A DNA stretch of 64,000 nucleotides from Mycobacterium kansasii ATCC 12478 (GTDB taxonomy: Bacteria > Actinomycetota > Actinomycetes > Mycobacteriales > Mycobacteriaceae), in assembly GCF_000157895.3 (NCBI RefSeq), contig NC_022663.1, forward strand, positions 186,001 through 250,000. The letters are read 5' to 3'. Under the pieces are notes generated by a model. That model saw only the letters and a program-made list of their open reading frames with translations. It ran no database searches and had not been told where the DNA came from. Shown piece by piece: positions 16,626-26,700 of this stretch (positions are counted from its first letter, which is position 1; each line of letters starts with the position of its first letter). Both the position numbers and the translations under genes were made by a program.

Positions 16626-16748
16626 TATGTGTGGCATGCTGCGAATGCGGACAAGAAGATACGGAGGTATCCCGGGAAACCTGACCAGATAGCCACTCGT
16701 GCGGCGTAAATCGCGATCCAAAGCCCGCCAAGTGACGCCTCTAGCGGA

Positions 16749-17765
16749 ATGGAAGCCCCTGCCATGTTCAGCGGCATCACTAGTCACGTCGGCGCCCTGG
16801 TTACCGCCGTCGTGGTGGTAACCGGCACAGCAATTCTCCGGGGCGGCGCAGCAGCGGCCGACCCGAATCAGGACGATCAGTTTCTGGCACTGCTCGAGAA
16901 GAAAGAAATCCCTGTCCTCTCAAATGTGCCCCGCGTGATCGCCGCAGCCCACAAAGTTTGTCGCAAACTCGATGGCGGCATGCCGGTGGACGACATAGTC
17001 GACGGGCTGCGCAATGACGCGTACAACATGGACCCGACCTTGCACCAATACCCGCCCAGGCGCGTCACGTCCACCATGACCCGATTCGTCATTGCGGCGG
17101 TGGAGATCTACTGTCCGTACGACCGGGGCAAGATCGCTTCCATCACGGCTACTCCGGCGCCGCAATCGAATGAACCGACCCGCTGGATCGCCACGTACAC
17201 CCGAGACGCAGTCAATGTGGGATGCCAGGTACTGACGACGCCGGCGCTGGACATGACCAACATGCCGGCTACGTGGCACGAACCGACCGGCGTCGCTACG
17301 ACGCGGCTGCCGTTGACGGATAGCGGTGTTGCCATGGCGGGCCGCTACGGAAACCGGTCGGCCGGTAACGCACTTGGCGCCATGCTGGCCTCGCTGCTCG
17401 CGGCGGTTCCCGAGGGCGATCCGCAGCTACCGAGCCCGCCGCAAACTCCGGCACCACCGCCGCCGACCGCGCACATCGTGACACCGCCCGCGCCGGCCGC
17501 GACACCGCCGCCATCAAGACAATCGCCGCCGCCACCGCAAGAACCGCCACCACCGCAAGAGCCGCCACCACCGCAAGAGCCGCCACCAGCACCGCAAGAG
17601 GTGGAGCCTCCCGCTGATGCTCCTCAGCCCGGCGCCGGTGGCGGCGGCAGCGGCGGCAGCGGCGGTGGCGGCGGCAGCGGCGGTGGCGGCAACGGCGAAG
17701 CCGGTCCGGTGCAGCCGTCGCCGGCACGCCCCTCGCCGCCGGGCGTTATCAGGCTGGCGCCGTAG
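16749..17765 (+). CDS. Secreted DUF732 protein with Pro-rich and Gly-rich tail
   Basis: This 338-residue exported protein starts with a hydrophobic signal segment (about residues 12-36, ending GGAAAADP). Residues about 40-120 are a DUF732 domain: DDQFLALLEKKEIPVLSN, then AAHKVCRKLDGGMPVDDIVDGLRND with the conserved Cys, then VIAAVEIYCPYD with the partner Cys. A middle region of about 90 residues is not recognised. The tail is low complexity: repeated PPPPQE units followed by a GGGGSGGSGGGG run. Such tails suggest cell-wall spanning, which is inference. DUF732 proteins are abundant mycobacterial secreted proteins of unknown function. Confidence 0.8.
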   Translation: MEAPAMFSGITSHVGALVTAVVVVTGTAILRGGAAAADPNQDDQFLALLEKKEIPVLSNVPRVIAAAHKVCRKLDGGMPVDDIVDGLRNDAYNMDPTLHQYPPRRVTSTMTRFVIAAVEIYCPYDRGKIASITATPAPQSNEPTRWIATYTRDAVNVGCQVLTTPALDMTNMPATWHEPTGVATTRLPLTDSGVAMAGRYGNRSAGNALGAMLASLLAAVPEGDPQLPSPPQTPAPPPPTAHIVTPPAPAATPPPSRQSPPPPQEPPPPQEPPPPQEPPPAPQEVEPPADAPQPGAGGGGSGGSGGGGGSGGGGNGEAGPVQPSPARPSPPGVIRLAP

Positions 17766-17834
17766 GGCGAGCGCGTTCGCCTAGGCGTCCCGTTCCAAGC
17801 CGACCGCAACCAACACGGCCACCTCAAAAATGAG

Positions 17835-18139
17835 ATGGCTCAACGTGTTATCGACAACGTCAATGCTTCGCTCCGAACCTCAAAGGCGTCGCGATCGGCC
17901 AGATCATCTTCGCGCCGTACCACATACCATCGATGTTCGGAGCCCCCGCCGGCGATTTCTGCCACGGGCTGCTACACCCCGATTTGATGGACCCTAACCG
18001 GCCGGGCCCTAAAGGATTTCGCGACTTCCCGATTCCGATGGAGGGTCTGTATCCCGGCGGCGCCGGATGCCATGGTGGTCCCGGCATTACCTTCATTCCC
18101 GGTTACCACGCCGCCTATCAGGCACTGGAAGACCGGTAG
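17835..18139 (+). pseudogene. Frameshifted remnant of an unrecognised exported-type protein
   Basis: From about 17866 to 18139 a frame reads FAPNLKGVAIGQIIFAPYHI and continues with PSMFGAPAGDFCHGLL and GFRDFPIPMEGLYPGGAGCHGG, which has the composition and codon bias of a real protein and ends in a proper stop. It has no start of its own before an ATG at 17933. One base out of phase upstream, an ATG at 17835 opens MAQRVIDNVNASL, which would join smoothly. A single shift near 17870 would therefore give a protein of about 100 residues. I do not recognise the family. The ATG-17933 short form (68 residues) might still be made. Confidence 0.4.
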
Positions 18140-18152
18140 CCGACGGGTTCGG

Positions 18153-18755
18153 TCAGCCTCCGAACGTTCCGGTGAGTTGGGCCTGCGCGGTGGTGGCTCG
18201 CGTTATCGCCTCAGCCGCCCGTAACCCAACCAATCCCGGGGGAAGTTGCAGCGTGGCCGGAAGCTGGTACAGGGTGAAGCGGTAGTGGTGCGTCCCGGTA
18301 CCCGGCGGCGGGCAGGGCCCGCTGTATGCGGCCTGGCCACCCGAGTTCGGCAGGCTGGTGCCTCCGGCAGGAGTCTGACCATCCGCGGAGCTGCCGGCTC
18401 CGGGAGGGATTCCGATCACGATCCAGTGGACGTAGTTTCCCCCGACCGCGTCCGGATCATCGACAACCAACGCTGCCCCCAGCGGCGCGGACCAGCTCAG
18501 CGGCGGCGCGATGTTGGCCCCTTTGCAGGTGTATTGCACCGGGATAGGCGCGCCGTCGGCGAATGCGGGACTGCTGATCGTCAATGGCCCCCCGGCGGGT
18601 GCCGCCTTCGTCATGCCGGCCGTCAGCAGGGCCGGCGCCGACGAAGGCGTCCGGGGGGCGCCGTCGCCGCCGTGGCCAACTGATGCCAGCACCAGAGCCA
18701 GCCCCGTGAAAACCGGGGCAATCGACTTAAGTAGGTGCGCCGCTATGAGTTTCAT
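18153..18755 (-). CDS. Secreted PEBP/YbhB-family protein (Rv1910c-like)
   Basis: This 200-residue protein has an N-terminal hydrophobic signal (residues about 8-27) with no lipobox cysteine, followed by a phosphatidylethanolamine-binding-protein domain. Marks are LTISSPAFADGAPIPVQYTCKGANIAPPLSW near residue 58, VVDDPDAVGGNYVHWIVIGIP near 95, and YSGPCPPPGTGTHHYRFTLYQL near 145. The DPDA, HWxV, and GPCPPxGxHxYxF motifs form the ligand pocket. Bacterial members are thought to bind small anions or lipids; the mycobacterial role is not known. In M. tuberculosis the paired genes Rv1910c and lppC stand here, downstream of furA. Confidence 0.85.
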   Translation of the reverse strand: MKLIAAHLLKSIAPVFTGLALVLASVGHGGDGAPRTPSSAPALLTAGMTKAAPAGGPLTISSPAFADGAPIPVQYTCKGANIAPPLSWSAPLGAALVVDDPDAVGGNYVHWIVIGIPPGAGSSADGQTPAGGTSLPNSGGQAAYSGPCPPPGTGTHHYRFTLYQLPATLQLPPGLVGLRAAEAITRATTAQAQLTGTFGG

Positions 18756-18848
18756 ATGGACAGTGTCGCGCGCAGCGACTGCGGAATAAAGCGGTTTCAC
18801 CCGCCGGATGCCGCCGATCGGCGATTAACCGTGCGCCTCCGCCGCGCC

Positions 18849-19307
18849 TTAGCCGGCACGCCCCTTGACCGCTAACACCCGGTCACGAAGGCCTCGGGTA
18901 GCAGTGTCCATCACTCCTTTGGCGCCTCGTCGAACGACGAATCCCGGCAGTGGCACCAGCAGGTCTACGGTGAGATCGAACCGAACCCTGGTGGAATCGC
19001 CGTCCGGGGTCAGCGTGTAACGGCCCTGCTGCCTGCGTTGTTGTTTGGCGCTGACCAAGGTCCAGCTCACGCCGTCGTCGTGAACCGAGTAGTCCAGCAC
19101 TTGCTCGTCGCCGATGCCGACGACCCTGACCTCCTGCCGAGATTTGGTCGGGCGGCCCTGATCGTCGCGCTCCAGGATTTCGACCTTTCGGTGAATCGAG
19201 GACCACTGCGGCAACGATTCGAGATCGAACAAAACGTCCAGGATTTCCTTGGGCGTCGCCTCGATGACGAGCTCGCGGGACTCGGTCACGGCCATGGGAG
19301 GAAACAT
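18849..19307 (-). CDS. SRPBCC family protein (coenzyme Q-binding/polyketide cyclase-like)
   Basis: This 152-residue START-like protein has the motif AVTESRELVIEATPKEILDVLFDLESLPQWSS at the N-terminus and a long C-terminal helix after VDLLVPLPGFVVRRGAKGVMDTATRGLRDRVLA, the form known from coenzyme-Q-binding COQ10-like and polyketide-cyclase proteins. The start is ATG with GGAG six bases upstream, giving MFPPMAVTES; the internal ATG four codons on lacks a ribosome site. It sits 61 bases downstream of fadB5 on the same strand. Confidence 0.75.
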   Translation of the reverse strand: MFPPMAVTESRELVIEATPKEILDVLFDLESLPQWSSIHRKVEILERDDQGRPTKSRQEVRVVGIGDEQVLDYSVHDDGVSWTLVSAKQQRRQQGRYTLTPDGDSTRVRFDLTVDLLVPLPGFVVRRGAKGVMDTATRGLRDRVLAVKGRAG

Positions 19308-19367
19308 AGCCAACTCCGCGCCGGCTAAAACAACGATCAACGGAGCTGCCAGCCGGCGTTTCAGTAC

Positions 19368-20372
19368 TCAGGGGACCAGGACAACCTTGCCGATGTTCTC
19401 CCGTGCCGCCAGAATCCGGTGCGCTGCGGGCGCTTCCGCGAACGGCACAGCCGCATGAACGATCGGCCGGGCCGTACCCTCGCCAAGAGCCTCGCGCAGC
19501 GGCGTGATCCAGGGTTCGAGGGTGCCACGGTCGTCCCATAACCGCAGCATGTTGAGACCGATCACGGTTTTCGAGTCCTCGAGTTGCTTCATCAGATTGA
19601 AGCCGCGCAGCATCGACAACGCATGCGGAACCACCCGGCGCAACGAGCGCTTCTCGCCTTGTTGCATGTTCGAAATCCCGTATCCGACCAGCCTTCCCCC
19701 GGGGCGCAGCAGATCGTAGGACCGCCGCAGCGAGGTGCCGCCGAGTGCATCGAGCACGAGGTCGTAGGGGCCCAGGCCCTGCCACCAGCCGTCGCGGCGG
19801 TAGTCGATGGCACGATCCACGCCCAACTCGGCCAGCTTCGGGTGCTTTCCCGGCGAGGCGGTGCCGTGCACTTCGGCGCCGGCAGCCTTGGCGAATTGAA
19901 TCGCCGCGATGCCCACCCCGCCCGCGGCCGCATGAACCAACACCCGCTCGCCGGCACGCAACGACCCGTATCCGTGCAGTGCCGCCCACGCGGTCGCGTA
20001 GTTCACCGGAACCGCGGCGCCCTGCTCGAAGGTCAACGCCTCGGGAAGCACCACCGAATCGGTCGCGGCCACGTTGACGATTTCGGCGTAGCCGCCGAAT
20101 CGTGTTCCGGCCAGGACACGTTCGCCGACCCGGCTTTGGTCGACACCCTTGCCGACGGCCTCGACCGTCCCGGCGACCTCGTAGCCCACCACCGCCGGAA
20201 GCTTCGGTGCATCCGGGTACAGGCCGACTCGGGCGAGGTGGTCGGCGAAGTTCACACCGGCGGCGCGAACGGCAATCCGCAGCTGGCCCGGACCGGGTGG
20301 CGGCGGGTCGGGCCGTTGCTGCACCTGCAGCACCGATGGGTCACCATGCTTGGTGATAACGACTGCACGCAT
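19368..20372 (-). CDS. fadB5: Zinc-free MDR quinone oxidoreductase-like protein
   Basis: This 334-residue protein is a medium-chain dehydrogenase/reductase of the NADPH:quinone reductase type. It has AAGVNFADHLARVGLYP near residue 43, GYEVAGTVEAVGKGV near 70, and the NADPH-binding AAAGGVGIAAIQFAKAAGAEV near 150. It lacks the zinc-ligand cysteines of alcohol dehydrogenases. Position and type match Rv1912c (fadB5). The name implies fat metabolism but no specific fatty-acid substrate is shown. The start is set by the MRAVVITKHGDPSVLQV opening. Confidence 0.87.
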   Translation of the reverse strand: MRAVVITKHGDPSVLQVQQRPDPPPPGPGQLRIAVRAAGVNFADHLARVGLYPDAPKLPAVVGYEVAGTVEAVGKGVDQSRVGERVLAGTRFGGYAEIVNVAATDSVVLPEALTFEQGAAVPVNYATAWAALHGYGSLRAGERVLVHAAAGGVGIAAIQFAKAAGAEVHGTASPGKHPKLAELGVDRAIDYRRDGWWQGLGPYDLVLDALGGTSLRRSYDLLRPGGRLVGYGISNMQQGEKRSLRRVVPHALSMLRGFNLMKQLEDSKTVIGLNMLRLWDDRGTLEPWITPLREALGEGTARPIVHAAVPFAEAPAAHRILAARENIGKVVLVP

Positions 20373-20537
20373 TTGTGTTCCTCCGAATCGGCTCGTCGAA
20401 TCGCAGCACCCGGCCTTGCCGCAACCCCGCAAGCGGGGAGTCCCCTGTGATTGAACACGCCGGCAATCCGTTTGTCGCCGGTACCAAGCCGGAATGGCTG
20501 GGACGGCGCCGGGCTTCGCGGGCCTATCGTGTTAGCT

Positions 20538-21257
20538 GTGCACTACCGCTGGGAGCGGCTGACCGCAAGCGTGTATCGCTGCCGACTGCCGTTTTGCGAC
20601 GTCACGGTCGGCCTGGTGGTGGGCCGCGGCACGGCGCTGCTGATCGACGCCGGCACCACGCTGGCTGAAGCGGCCGCGATCCAGGCCGACATCAGCCAGA
20701 TCGCCCATTGTCGGGTAACACATATTGTCTTGACACACAAGCACTTTGACCACGTGCTGGGATCAGCCGGCTTCGCCGGCGCCCAGATATACGCTGCACC
20801 CGAGGTTGCGGACCATCTGTCGTCGGCGGCCGATCAGCTGCGCGCCCATGCACTGCAATACGGTGCCGACGCGGTGCAGATCGACCGCGCGATCGCCGCA
20901 TTGCGGCCACCTCGGCGGGGTATCTACGACGCGGTAATCGATCTCGGCGGCCGCTCAGTCACGGTCACCCACCCGGGCGCCGGCCACACCACCGCGGACC
21001 TGGTGGTCGTGGTCCCGAGCGCAGCCGCCAGCGCCGAACCGGTCGTGGTCTTCACCGGTGACCTCGTCGAGGAGTCCGCCGATCCGCTGATCGACGCCGA
21101 TTCCGATGTCGCGGCCTGGCCTGCGACGCTTGATCGGCTCCTGGCACTCGGCGGACCCGAGGCCATCTACGTCCCCGGCCACGGCAGCGTCGTCGACGCG
21201 GAGTTCGTCCGGCGTCAGCGGGATTGGTTGAGAGGGCCCGCCCTTGGACGTAACTGA
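20538..21257 (+). CDS. Metallo-beta-lactamase-fold hydrolase
   Basis: This 239-residue protein has the metallo-beta-lactamase fold. Metal ligands are visible in VLTHKHFDHVLG (HxHxDH motif near residue 71), in HPGAGHTTADL near residue 150, in VFTGDLVEE near 175, and in VPGHGSVVD near 214. A glyoxalase-II-like or lactonase-like hydrolase is likely; true lactamase activity is not implied. The GTG giving MHYRWERL is preferred because the domain starts there. A GTG three codons upstream and a TTG at 20451 remain possible. It is divergent from fadB5 and corresponds to Rv1913. Confidence 0.82.
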   Translation: MHYRWERLTASVYRCRLPFCDVTVGLVVGRGTALLIDAGTTLAEAAAIQADISQIAHCRVTHIVLTHKHFDHVLGSAGFAGAQIYAAPEVADHLSSAADQLRAHALQYGADAVQIDRAIAALRPPRRGIYDAVIDLGGRSVTVTHPGAGHTTADLVVVVPSAAASAEPVVVFTGDLVEESADPLIDADSDVAAWPATLDRLLALGGPEAIYVPGHGSVVDAEFVRRQRDWLRGPALGRN

Positions 21258-21425
21258 CCCGCAGTGACCTCGCGCTCCCGGGCGTGCCGGCTACCGGCCG
21301 CGCGGCCTCACCGCCGCGTCTCGAACCGGGCGGATAACCACCCGGTCAGCCGGTGAATTAACTGCCCAATCCAGGGATACACTCTCTGCGTCAGCGGAAT
21401 CGGGCGCACAAAGGAGCGCAAGCCC

Positions 21426-23726
21426 ATGGCTATCGCCGAAACGGACACTGCGGTCCGTACACCATTCGAGCAGGACTTCGACAAAGAGACAGCAGAGACG
21501 CAGCGATACTTCGACAGCGCCCGCTTCGCCGGAATCATCCGGCTCTACACTGCCCGGCAAGTCGTAGAACAGCGCGGCACAATCCCGGTCGACTACACCG
21601 TGGCTCGCACTGCGGCGGCAGCTTTCTACGAGCGCCTGCGCGAGCTTTTCGCCGCGAACAAGAGCATCACCACCTTCGGGCCCTACTCGCCGGGGCAGGC
21701 GGTGAGCATGAAGCGCATGGGCATCGAGGCGATCTACCTCGGCGGATGGGCAACCTCGGCCAAGGGTTCCACCACCGAAGATCCCGGCCCCGACCTGGCC
21801 AGCTATCCGCTGAGCCAGGTGCCCGACGACGCCGCCGTCCTGGTGCGCGCACTGCTGACCGCCGACCGCAACCAGGAGTATCTGCGGCTGAACATGACCG
21901 AACAGCAGCGCGCTGCGGCCCCGGTCTACGACTTCCGGCCGTTCATCATCGCCGACGCCGACACCGGCCACGGCGGTGATCCGCACGTTCGCAACCTGGT
22001 CCGCCGCTTCGTCGAGGTCGGCGTGCCGGGGTACCACATCGAGGACCAGCGCCCCGGCACCAAGAAGTGCGGTCACCAGGGCGGCAAGGTTCTGGTGCCG
22101 TCGGACGAGCAGATCAAGCGACTCAACGCCGCCCGATTCCAGCTCGACGTCATGGGGGTGCCCGGCATCATCGTCGCGCGCACCGACGCCGAGGCGGCCA
22201 ACCTGATCGACAGCCGGGCCGACGAACGCGACCAGCCGTTCCTGCTGGGCGCCACCAACCTCAACATTCCCTCGTACAAAGCGTGTTTCCTGGCGATGCT
22301 GCGGCGCTTCCACGAACTGGGCGTCAAAGAATTGAACGGTCACCTTCTCTACGCGCTAGCCGAGGGCGAGTACGCGACGGCCACCGCCTGGCTCGAACGC
22401 CAAGGGATCATGGGCGTCATCACCGATGCCGTCAACACCTGGCGAGAAAACGGCATGACATCGATCGACGACCTCTTCGACCAGGTGGAGTCGCGGTTCG
22501 TGGCCGCCTGGGAGGACGACGCCGGGCTGATGACGTACGGCGAAGCCGTGGCCGACGTCCTCGCGTTCGGTGAGAGTGAAGGCGAATCCGTGGGCATGAG
22601 TCCCGAGGAATGGCGGGCGTTCGCCGGTCGCGCCTCGCTCTACGCCGCACGGACAAAGGCCAAGGAGTTGGGCGCCGACCCGGGGTGGGACTGCGAGCTG
22701 GCCAAGACCCCGGAGGGCTACTACCAGGTCCGTGGCGGCATTCCGTATGCGATCGCCAAATCGCTGGCGGCCGCACCGTTTGCCGACATCCTCTGGATGG
22801 AAACCAAGACCGCCGATCTGGCCGATGCCCGCCAATTCGCCGAGGCGATCCATGCCGAGTATCCCGACCAAATGCTGGCGTACAACCTTTCGCCGTCGTT
22901 CAACTGGGACACCACCGGTATGACCGACGAGGAGATGAAGCAGTTCCCCGTTGAGCTGGGCAAGATGGGCTTCGTCTTCAACTTCATCACCTACGGCGGA
23001 CACCAAATCGACGGCGTCGCGGCCGAGGAGTTCGCCACCTCGCTGCAGCAGGACGGCATGCTTGCGCTGGCCCGCCTGCAGCGCAAGATGCGCCTGGTCG
23101 AGTCGCCCTACCGCACCCCGCAGACCCTGGTCGGCGGGCCGCGCAGCGACGCCGCACTGGCCGCCTCGTCTGGCCGGACGGCCACCACCAAGGCGATGGG
23201 CAAGGGCTCCACCCAGCATCAGCACCTAGTCCAGACCGAGGTGCCCAAGAAGCTGCTGGAGGAATGGCTAGCCCTGTGGAGCGAGCACTATCAGCTCGGT
23301 GAGAAGCTGCGGGTGCAATTGCGGCCCCGCCGCGCCGGCTCGGATGTGCTCGAGCTCGGGATCTACGGCAACGACGACGAGCCGCTGGCCAACGTCGTCT
23401 TCGACCCCATCAAGGACCGGCACGGCCGCAGCATTCTCACGGTGCGTGACCAGAACACGTTCGCCCAGAAGCTACGCCAGAAGCGGCTGATGACGTTGAT
23501 CCACCTCTGGCTGGTCCACCGGTTCAAGGCCGACGCCGTCTACTACGTCACGCCGACCGAGGACAACCAGTACCAGACCTCAAAGATGAAGTCGCACGGC
23601 ATCTTCAGCGAGGTCAACCAGGACGTCGGCGAGATCATCGTGGCCGAGGTGAACAAGCCGCGCATCGAGGAGCTGTTGACGGCCGACCGGGTGGCGCTGC
23701 GGCAGTTGATCACCAAGGAGGGGTAG
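21426..23726 (+). CDS. aceA: Isocitrate lyase 2, full length
   Basis: This 766-residue enzyme splits isocitrate to glyoxylate and succinate, and in mycobacteria also acts as methylisocitrate lyase during growth on fatty acids and propionyl-CoA. The catalytic loop KKCGHQGGK holds the nucleophilic Cys at about residue 215. The metal/substrate region FIIADADTGHGG is at about 176-187. The C-terminal 170 residues are the extra domain of ICL2, which in this form is reported to bind acetyl/propionyl-CoA. The same locus in M. tuberculosis H37Rv is split into aceAa and aceAb; here the frame is whole. AAAGGAG precedes the ATG, and a TACACT -10-like hexamer lies about 45 bases upstream. Confidence 0.95.
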   Translation: MAIAETDTAVRTPFEQDFDKETAETQRYFDSARFAGIIRLYTARQVVEQRGTIPVDYTVARTAAAAFYERLRELFAANKSITTFGPYSPGQAVSMKRMGIEAIYLGGWATSAKGSTTEDPGPDLASYPLSQVPDDAAVLVRALLTADRNQEYLRLNMTEQQRAAAPVYDFRPFIIADADTGHGGDPHVRNLVRRFVEVGVPGYHIEDQRPGTKKCGHQGGKVLVPSDEQIKRLNAARFQLDVMGVPGIIVARTDAEAANLIDSRADERDQPFLLGATNLNIPSYKACFLAMLRRFHELGVKELNGHLLYALAEGEYATATAWLERQGIMGVITDAVNTWRENGMTSIDDLFDQVESRFVAAWEDDAGLMTYGEAVADVLAFGESEGESVGMSPEEWRAFAGRASLYAARTKAKELGADPGWDCELAKTPEGYYQVRGGIPYAIAKSLAAAPFADILWMETKTADLADARQFAEAIHAEYPDQMLAYNLSPSFNWDTTGMTDEEMKQFPVELGKMGFVFNFITYGGHQIDGVAAEEFATSLQQDGMLALARLQRKMRLVESPYRTPQTLVGGPRSDAALAASSGRTATTKAMGKGSTQHQHLVQTEVPKKLLEEWLALWSEHYQLGEKLRVQLRPRRAGSDVLELGIYGNDDEPLANVVFDPIKDRHGRSILTVRDQNTFAQKLRQKRLMTLIHLWLVHRFKADAVYYVTPTEDNQYQTSKMKSHGIFSEVNQDVGEIIVAEVNKPRIEELLTADRVALRQLITKEG

Positions 23727-23776
23727 GCGTCGGTCCTGGCGGCACCATTGTCCGGCTGGCCGGCCCTGACCAGTTA

Positions 23777-26700
23777 TTACGGCCCGGTGCCCGTGCGGAA
23801 GAAGCCCGCGAGCTGTTGCCCGACGTTCTTGACGCCGGAGTTGAAGGCCGACGTAAGAATGCCAAACGGGCTGGTGTTGTACAGACCCGAGATGGTGTTG
23901 CCGAGATTCCACATGCCCGATTCCAGGTGCCCGACGTTGTAGTAACCCGAAATGATGCCGGGCAATGAATCCGGGACCTGGTTCCAAAAGCCTGAAATAG
24001 CGGACCCGACGTTTGCTACTCCCGATACGTTCCCGTCGCCATTGTTGAAGAAACCCGACGACGGGTTCGTGGTAACGTTTCCGAAACCCGGGGTGCCTCC
24101 GATATTAATCGGGATACTGATCGGTCCTAATCCACCGTTCAGATCGACGTTCAGGGGGAAGCCGTCAATGGTGATACCAGGGATGGTGAACCCACCGACT
24201 TGGCCGCTCAACGGAATATTCAAACCGAACTGCCCAATATCGAACCCAGGAATCGTGAACCCATTAACCTGACCGCTCAACGGAATATTCAAACCGAACT
24301 GCCCAATATCGAACCCAGGAATCGTGAACCCATTAACCTGACCGCTCAACGGAATATTCAAACCGAACTGCCCAATATCGAACCCAGGAATCGTGAACCC
24401 ATTAAGCTGACCGCTCAACGGAATATTCAAACCGAACTGCCCAATATCGAACCCAGGAATCGTGAACCCATTAAGCTGACCGCTCAACGGGATGCTGAAA
24501 CCGAACTGAGGAATATTGACACCGTTGACGACGATTGGGCCCGTGCCGCCAGTCAACGTGGGGCCAATGTCGAAGTGACTTAGTGTGATGGGGCCGATGG
24601 TGCCCGAAACGACCAGAGCGACGCTATATGGAACCGCTCGAATAGTGACATCGACTGGGACCGTCACGCCTACTGTCACAGGTATTCCGGGAACAGTGAT
24701 AGTACCCACGTTGATCCCGCCGATCGTACCCCCCGCACTAATACCCAGCGGAATCGTAGGAATAGGGACACTAGGCACCGAGATCGCGCCCACCGTACCC
24801 CCCGCACTAATACCCAGCGGAATCGTAGGAATAGGGACACTAGGCACCGAGATCGCGCCCACCGTGCCGATGGCATTAATACCCAGCGGAATCGTAGGAA
24901 TAGGGACACCAGGCACCGAGATCGCGCCCACCGTACCCCCCGCATTAATACCCAGCGGAATCGTAGGAATAGGGACACTAGGCACCGAGATCGCGCCCAC
25001 CGTGCCGATGGCATTAATACCAAGCGGAATTGCGGGTACATTAATGTCAGGCACAATAATAGGGCCTACCCCGCCGGTCACATGGACACCTAGTGGGATT
25101 GGCGGAATAGTGATTGTGCCCGAGAAGCCCGGCAAGCCCTGGAAGTCGCCACGCCACAACAAGCCATCGCTAAAGTTGCCGGATATCAAGGCACCGGTGT
25201 TGACATCGCCGGTGTTGCTCCAGCCGGTATTCAAATCACCCGGGTTCAAGTAGCCGGTGTTTGTGTTTCCCGGATTCAAGTCGCCCGTGTTGATGCTGCC
25301 GGTATTGAAATTGCCCGTGTTGTAACTGCCCGTGTTGGCAACCCCGGTGTTGACGCTGCCGACATTGAAGAAGCCAGTGTTGGCGTTGCCCGCGTTGCCC
25401 AGCCCGGTGTTGTAGTTGCCGGAATTCCCTACGCCGAAGTTTCCGGTGCCCGAGTTGAAGAAACCAATGTTTCCGGTACCAGAGTTGCCGAAGCCGATGT
25501 TTCCGCTGCCCGAGTTCAGCCCGCCAAGCCCTAGCTGGTTGTTGCCGGTCAGCCCGATACCGATGTTTCCGTTACCTGTGTTGCCAAAGCCGAGGTTGTC
25601 GTTACCGAAGTTGCCGAAGCCCAAGTTATTGCTGCCAATGTTGCCAAAGCCGACGTTGTGCAGGGCTGCCGTTAACCCCGGACCGGTGTTTGCAAACCCG
25701 ACGTTGTTACTACCAAAGTTCCCGAAGCCGAAGTTACTGCCGCCGACATTGCCGAAGCCGAAGTTGCTGCTGCCAGCATTGCCTGAACCAAAGTTGTAGC
25801 TGCCGACGTTTCCGCTGCCGAGGTTGTAGTCACCGACGTTTGCGCCACCCACGTTGAGGGTGCCATCGTTGGCGAAGCCAAAGTTGAAGGTGGTCCCTGC
25901 CACGCCGTCGCGCAAGATGCCCGCGAGCTGGCTGCCGGTGTTGCCGACGCCCGAGCTAAAGGCCGCTGTCGCCAAACCAAGCGTGCTTGTGTTATAGACG
26001 CCTGAGACGGTGTTGCCAAAGTTGAAGACACCCGATGTCAACGGCCCGACATTAAAGTAGCCCGAGTTCCCCAAGCTCTGAGCAAGATTCCAGAAGCCCG
26101 AAGCTCCCGACCCGACATTGCCGATACCCGAGGTGCTACCGGGACCGCTGTTGAAAAAGCCCGATGACGGGGTGCTGGTCGAATTTCCGAAACCCGGACC
26201 TCCTCCGATATCGACCGGAATATTGATCGGGCCGACGGGGCCGGATACATGAAGGCTCAACGGGATCTGGGGCAGCGTGTAGCCATTCGGGAACAGCGTG
26301 ATGCCATTCACCGGATCACCGACGACACCACCCACATTGATGTCCAACGGAATCCCAGGAAGCGTATAACCACCCGGGAACAGCGTGATGCCATTCACCG
26401 GATCACCGACAACACCACCCACATTGATACCCAACGGAATCCCAGGAAGCGTATAACCACCCGGGAACAGCGTGATGCCATTCACCGGATCACCGACAAC
26501 ACCACCCACATTGATACCCAACGGAATCCCAGGAAGCGTATAACCACCCGGGAACAGCGTGATGCCATTCACCGGATCACCGACAACACCACCCACATTG
26601 ATGTCCAACGGAATCCCAGGAAGCGTATAACCACCCGGGAACAGCGTGATGCCATTCACCGGATCACCAACAACACCACCCACGCTGACGCCCAAAGGGA

